Source: Bicyclus anynana (Eukaryota; Arthropoda; Insecta; Lepidoptera; Nymphalidae). Taken from it: a DNA stretch of 64,000 bases. The notes below the pieces were generated by a model. The model ran no database searches, was not told the origin of the DNA, and worked only from the letters and a program-made list of their open reading frames with translations. Of this stretch, positions 59,461 through 64,000 are shown in pieces (position 1 is the stretch's first letter; the number at the start of each line of letters is the position of its first letter). Both the position numbers and the translations under genes were made by a program. Location: contig NC_069087.1 in NCBI RefSeq assembly GCF_947172395.1, forward strand, positions 7,273,107 to 7,337,106, in the 5' to 3' direction.

Positions 59461-60089
59461 GTTTGGATTATAGATTCAAATTAATTTATTTTAAGTAGGT
59501 AGATATTATTCAAGCACTTATGAAAAGACAAGTCTGGCAGTGAGTATAGACTCTACCATCGGTTTGAAGAGCAGACTCTATTATAAAACCGACAAGACAC
59601 TCGGATTTATTTATAATGTACTCACCTACAGTTTAGGTATATTATCCTGCCTTGTGCGCAGAAGAAAGCAGAGCTGATTATTACCATGGATCTTTGTCGT
59701 TATCACTTATAAGAACAACAACATCGTATCTACTAGGTATACCTACCTATCTTTAAACAAATTGAACTTAAGTCTCGGCAAATTTGCCACCTACATGTAT
59801 ATATCCTGCATAATTAAATAGCAAATTAGCTATTTAATTAAAATTATCTATAATTTGTGATCCTATTACATTAGGTACCTACCTGCATTGTCCTCCAGCT
59901 CGGAGTGGCGTTGTGGGCCAAACCGCAAAATTCCTCGTTCCTTTAGAAGAGAGATGGGCTGATAATTATATTTAAAATGATACTAACAACTAACATTTTT
60001 AATGCACAGCGAGATTTAAAACGTGGCAAATAATTTCTTTCCAAAAATGTGCTACGATTACCGTTTCGACGTTTATTCATTAAATAAAT

Positions 60090-60470
60090 AAATCATCATC
60101 ATCATCTTATCAGCTAATGGACGTCTACTGCAGGACGTAGGCCTTTTGTAGGAACTTCAAAACATCACAATCCTGAACCGCCTGCTTTCAGCCACTCGCT
60201 TGATGCCGTCAGCCCACCTGGTCGACCAACACTGCGCTTGGACGTGATCGCCATACCAGCACCTTGGGACCCATTCCAGCACATTGGGACTCCAACGTCC
60301 ATCGGCTCTTCGAACTATGTGCCCCATCCATTGCTACTTCAGCTTCGCGACTCGTTGAGCTATGTCGGTGACTTTGGTTCTTCTACGGATCTCCTCATTT
60401 CTGATTCGATCACGCAGAAATAGCATAGCTTGTTTCACCGCCCGCTGTATGACTTTGAGCCATTTCATTT
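60090..60470 (-). pseudogene. RTE-type retrotransposon 3' end
   Basis: Minus-strand counterpart of the 24 kb copy. From the 5' side it covers AAAGTCATACAGCGGGCGG, GAGGAGATCCGTAGAAG, GCTCAACGAGTCGCGAAGC and GTCCAATGTGCTGGAATGGG, and ends with GGACGTCCATTAGCTGATAAG and (GAT)n. Frameshifts and substitutions make it non-functional. The 61-codon plus-strand frame at 60238-60423 is its shadow. Confidence 0.7.
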
Positions 60471-60479
60471 TCTTAGTAC

Positions 60480-61860
60480 ATGGACCGACAAAAAAAATTA
60501 ATTAATAGGTCAATTATACACACATCGCTCAAAGTAGGTGAGTCTAGCTTGTCTTATAGGTAGATGAATATTTGTACATAATATGCATTACATCATGTCA
60601 TCAATCAATCATATAAATCATGAAAACATGAATGAATATGAATATTTTACACATGTGGGAATCGAACGGTCTAAGACACATTATGCTTCTCGGGCATTAA
60701 TGAAGGTAGTGCTTGCCTACAATCGCAGATGATGATGATGAATTAGATGACGACGTACTCTAGGTAGGTACGTAGATCACCGGTTCAATAGGCTTTATAT
60801 TCTAGCTCTGTCTATTTTTGGTTTTTGTGTTAAAATGCCATGATGATTGTGTTCTAGTATCGTGTAAATGATTATAAGGATATGTGAAAACACTGTTGTG
60901 GCAGACAGACACCTCAATTTTATTTATATGTTTTGAGTATTGATTGTATAAAAAGTAGAAACGTTTATGGATAATATAATAATAATAATAAATAATACTC
61001 TCTACAGAAATTAAAGAAACTTACACGAATCGAGCATGTTTGCTACGGTTTTCGTAGCGCTTCGTAGCAACTTGAAGTTGTAGACAGCGGATTTTACGTG
61101 GTTTTTATAAATTACTAACAAATCCCGTTGGACAGTGTGGACTACTCTACATTCCCATTCAGTAAAATTATTACGGCCTGTTACTCGCTGATAAAGTAAC
61201 TTTCTTTTGGTGAAATAATTTTAAAACGGCTTAGCTTCACTTGGCTTATGCTTCGGGCCAACAAACAAACAAATAAATAATTTTACCTCTTTATAGATTA
61301 TCACGAGTTTTGTAATAAATATTAATTTAACAAGAGTAATCTAACATATTTATAGTTTTAAATTCAGACTTTGGTTGATGTATACACAAAAAGTTGATTA
61401 TTTTCTTTTGAAACTTTCGACCGCATTGGGCAAATAATAAAGTCTTATTTCCTAATAAGACTTAAATAAAATATAATTTAATTTTTAAATTTAGTAAACT
61501 TACTATATTTCCTTTTTTATTTTAATAATATGCAGTTAATATAATAGCTTTATATAGTTAAGTCAAGTATGTAATAGGTACGTAGTTTTAATATTATTGT
61601 AAAATTAAACAAATAAAAAATGACAATAATTAAAAGAGGAAAATAAATTAATTGTTAATTTACTAATATAATATGACTTTTTAATATCTAATAAATTATT
61701 ATTGTAACACTTATGAATCAACTAGCTAGGTCAGTCATTGAAATAATTGAACAAACACAAGTATTGATATGTAAATAGTTTGCTTTTGTGATTCTTATAC
61801 ATTTTATTTTAACAAAAAGCTCAATGTGAAATAAATAAAAGATCAATTAATTGTAAAAGT
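60480..61860. other. AT-rich gene-free stretch downstream of the Sp-like gene
   Basis: No frame, exon or named repeat. 61020-61090 has GCTACGGTTTTCGTAGCGC short inverted motifs. 61400-61860 is extremely AT-rich and probably holds the transcription end of the Sp-like gene. Confidence 0.4.
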
Positions 61861-61866
61861 TTTATT
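61861..61866 (-). terminator. Poly(A) signal of the Sp-like gene
   Basis: TTTATT on the plus strand is AATAAA on the minus strand, about 150 nt past the stop codon at 62018. It implies a short AT-rich 3' UTR. Confidence 0.5.
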
Positions 61867-62017
61867 TAAAAAGTAAAAAATATACACTCTGTCAAGGCAT
61901 CACATTTTAATTCCTGGTAACTTAAAATTAACACTTACGTATACGTAATACTAACGAATGGTACGGCTCACGTTTCATTGTTTTAATTAAGGCACAAAAC
62001 ACACAACACTGTTCAAT

Positions 62018-63251
62018 TTATTGTCCAATGGCCACCGGCGGCTGTAAGTTGTAATGTCCTTGGAACATGGCGTAACTGTTATCCTTAGAACCGCACTGGT
62101 AGGCTGTGAGCGGTGTATACTGCTGGTAGAGCCGAGGGTCTCTAGCTGGCGGACGGGCGTAGTAAGACTCTTGACGCATCTCCGGACACCAACCGCTTCC
62201 GTACATAACGCTGCCGCTTGTAAACACGGCGTTATTGTTGTAAGTAGCCGGAGTACCCTGCATCACTTGCGGAGCTACTGTGCCGTAGTTCAACATCTGT
62301 TTAGGCGCAGTCACCGCTGGCACCGTGCCGTAATGCGAACTTCCGATTGACACAGCTGGAACAACTGTCTCGTTGGGTTGCTTCTCTACTTTTTCATCGC
62401 TCGGTTTCGGGGAGTCCGCTTTCGCGTCGTCTTCTTTAGCTTTCTTCGATTTCCTCGTAACGTTAGCGTGAGTCTTCACATGTTTCGCGAGGTGGTCGGA
62501 GCGCATGAAACGTTTAGTGCACAATTGACAAGCGAATCGCTTCTCTCCGGTGTGAGTGCGGAGGTGTCGCTGCAGCTCATCTGAGCGAGTGAATCTTTTT
62601 CCGCAGAACAGCCAGTTGCAGACAAAAGGTCGCTCGCCGGTGTGCCAACGAAGATGGGCCTTTAAGTGTGACGTTTTTCCGTAAACTTTTCCACAACCGG
62701 GCACATGACAGACGTGTTCTCGTTTCGCACCGTCCTTGCCGAAGTTGGGGCCGAAGCCTGCCGCTTCGGTGAGGCAGTTCGGGCAGCGGCACTTCGCGCA
62801 GCGGCGCTGCAACTCGCGGGCGTCCTCCGGGGCGGTCGCCGCGGGCCAGTACGGCGAGTACTGTGGATAAGGCGGCAATTCCCGCCAGGGGGCGCCGCAC
62901 CACGCGCCCGAGGAAGCGCTGCTGCATGAGGACAAGTCGGAGGCGGGTGACAGCGCGTCACTGCGCCCGTAGCCGCAACCGTAGCCGCTCATTACGTTCA
63001 TCATCTGTAATAACAGAAAACAATAATTAAACACATTTAATAACACTTCAATTTTTAAACTTTCTAGAACGACTTCACTGAATTAATAACACAATTAAAT
63101 ATCCAAACTCCATTGGTTACTAAAACATTAAAACTTTAATTTAATCGCTCAATAATAGCAAATAAGTAGGTTGTTAAATCATCAAAACGCTATAATAGTA
63201 GGCGTAGGCGGGCGGACGGACCTGTTGCGCGGGCGGATCCACGTATTGCAT
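62018..63251 (-). CDS. btd: Buttonhead/Sp5-like zinc-finger transcription factor, two coding exons (63222-63251 and 62018-63004)
   Basis: Nuclear DNA-binding protein of the Sp family, expected to bind GC-box/GT-box DNA; in insects this group acts in head and limb patterning. Seen in the sequence, numbering the spliced 338-residue model: a Ser/Ala-rich N-terminus; a buttonhead box with RRCAKCRCPNC at about 77-87; three C2H2 fingers with metal ligands C109/C114/H127/H131, C139/C144/H157/H161 and C169/C172/H185/H189; a basic patch RKSKKAK after finger 3; then a Tyr/Pro/Asn-rich tail. Helix residues KTSHLKA, RSDELQR and RSDHLAK are the Sp type. The RRCxxCRCPNC box and HVCHVPGCGKVYGK fit the Sp5/btd group better than Sp1-4 or Sp6-9. 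The frame stays open upstream to 63046, but its first 14 codons (MLLNVFNYCFLLLQ) are intron. The start at 63251 (MQYVDPPAQQ) is my choice; the frame continues upstream without a Met, so a further 5' exon is possible. Family call is firm, subgroup likely. Confidence 0.8.
63005..63221 (-). other. Intron of the buttonhead/Sp5-like gene
   Basis: On the minus strand the upstream exon ends CAACAG followed by GTCCGT (donor GT at 63221-63220). The intron ends with the pyrimidine-rich acceptor tttctgttattacag just before ATGATGAAC at 63004. Length is 217 nt and phase is 0, so the QQ codons join MMNV in frame. The donor is weak (GTCCGT), so the acceptor is better supported than the donor. Confidence 0.6.
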
Positions 63252-63480
63252 TTCCGGTGTTGACAACGTAGCGTAAGAACATTCAACTGGATAATTACAG
63301 GGCGGCACACCGCTCGCGTCGAGACGTTTTTAATAACTGGCTTGGGATACACGTAACGAGTGGTTGTTGCCTCTCCCCCCGCCCCGCGGCCCGCCGGCGC
63401 GCGCGCACCCCGGCGCAGCCTCCCGCCCCGCCCGTGACTTATGAGCTTTTGAGATTTCTTAGCGGCGAGTGACGCGAAAG
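63252..63480 (-). promoter_or_regulatory. GC-box-rich promoter / 5' UTR region of the Sp-like gene
   Basis: Sharp CpG- and C-rich block upstream of the zinc-finger gene. CCCGCCCCGCCCG at 63422-63434 and CCCCCCGCCCC at 63375-63385 are GC boxes, the class of site that Sp zinc fingers bind. No clear TATA box at the right spacing; CCAGTT near 63284 is a weak initiator candidate. An ATG at about 63279, out of frame with the protein, opens an overlapping upstream frame if transcription starts above it. Promoter role is inferred from composition and position. Confidence 0.5.
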
Positions 63481-63481
63481 C

Positions 63482-63821
63482 TTAGAACAGCTTCACGTAC
63501 GGGTCGTATGGTTAATTCATTTTACCAAGGCGCCCTCTACAGATTACGCTGCTGAAAATATAATTACTATTAAAGAAATAATAACGTTCTACGAGAGGGA
63601 AAGATCCACACATCAAAGAAACAATAAAAGTCATAGAACAAAATTAGTGAAATGTAAAGTAATATTTTTTTTTAAACTATATTATTAAAAAATACTAGAC
63701 AAATTAGTATAAGTATTATACAGATCATTTTTATTCTGAAATCATATACTCGTGATTTCAGAATAAAAATTTATAAAAAATCTTCAAGTTCTGTCTCTTT
63801 GTTGAAAATCTTTTTTTTTTA
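63482..63821. other. Upstream flank of the Sp-like gene
   Basis: AT-rich, with no frame. An 18-bp perfect stem ATTTTTATTCTGAAATCA with loop TATACTCG lies at 63727-63770. Confidence 0.5.
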
Positions 63822-64000
63822 TTCTTTACAAGTTAGCCCTTGACTACAATCTCACGTGATGGTAAGTGATGATGCAATCTAATATGGAAGCGGACTATCT
63901 TGTCAGGAGGTGCATGAAAATCCACACTCCTTTCGGTTTCTACACGGCATCGTATCGGAACGCTAAATCGCTTGGCGGTACATGTTTGCCGGTAGGGTGG
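63822..64000 (-). mobile_element. SINE family B, cut by the window end
   Basis: Plus-strand reading TTCTTTACAAGTTAGCCCTTG, then CATCACGT-type and AATCCACACTCCTTTCGG, TTGGCGGTACATGTTTGCC and GGTAGGGTGG at the edge, inverse of the 47357 copy. The tRNA-like head would lie beyond 64000. Confidence 0.8.

Noticed and set aside
62054..62961. Five further frames over the zinc-finger gene (68-116 codons)
   Set aside because: Shadows of the real coding frame on both strands.

Overview
This window reads as nuclear DNA from a moth or butterfly (Lepidoptera). It is AT-rich, full of short GTAGGTA/TACCTAC runs, and carries tRNA-derived SINEs with (GAT)n tails, TC...CTAG Helitron copies, and 3' ends of RTE-type retrotransposons of the kind common in lepidopteran genomes. 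Nothing looks bacterial: there are no operons, no CRISPR array and no bacterial genes.

The only complete protein gene I can support is at the right-hand end, on the minus strand (62018-63251). It is an Sp-family zinc-finger transcription factor with a buttonhead box and three C2H2 fingers, best assigned to the buttonhead/Sp5 group. The open reading frame begins inside an intron. The sequence shows a clean 3' splice site at 63005-63007 and a short upstream exon at 63222-63251. A GC-box-rich promoter lies at about 63360-63440 and a poly(A) signal at 61861-61866.

Two tiny minus-strand start exons lie in the only other strongly GC-rich patches, 59029-59070 and 4498-4572. Each has an in-frame upstream stop, coding-like codon use and a strong splice donor, and each ends in phase 0. 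They could be alternative first exons of one long gene that leaves the window on the left. Since btd and the Sp1/Sp8 paralogue are neighbours in other insects, that paralogue is a candidate; this is inference.

The 54 kb between them is a gene desert. It consists of (i) repeats: two main SINE families plus a third fragment, RTE and other LINE 3' ends, Helitrons, a TTAA-flanked MITE, a hAT-like element with nested insertions, and several foldback elements; and (ii) GC-richer, unique-looking blocks that read like developmental enhancers. Further structure includes a perfect 190-bp tandem duplication (38721-39100), a long hairpin (58077-58206) and a decayed coding fragment (about 39540-39960, minus). 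Almost all short open reading frames here are chance frames or pieces of repeats.
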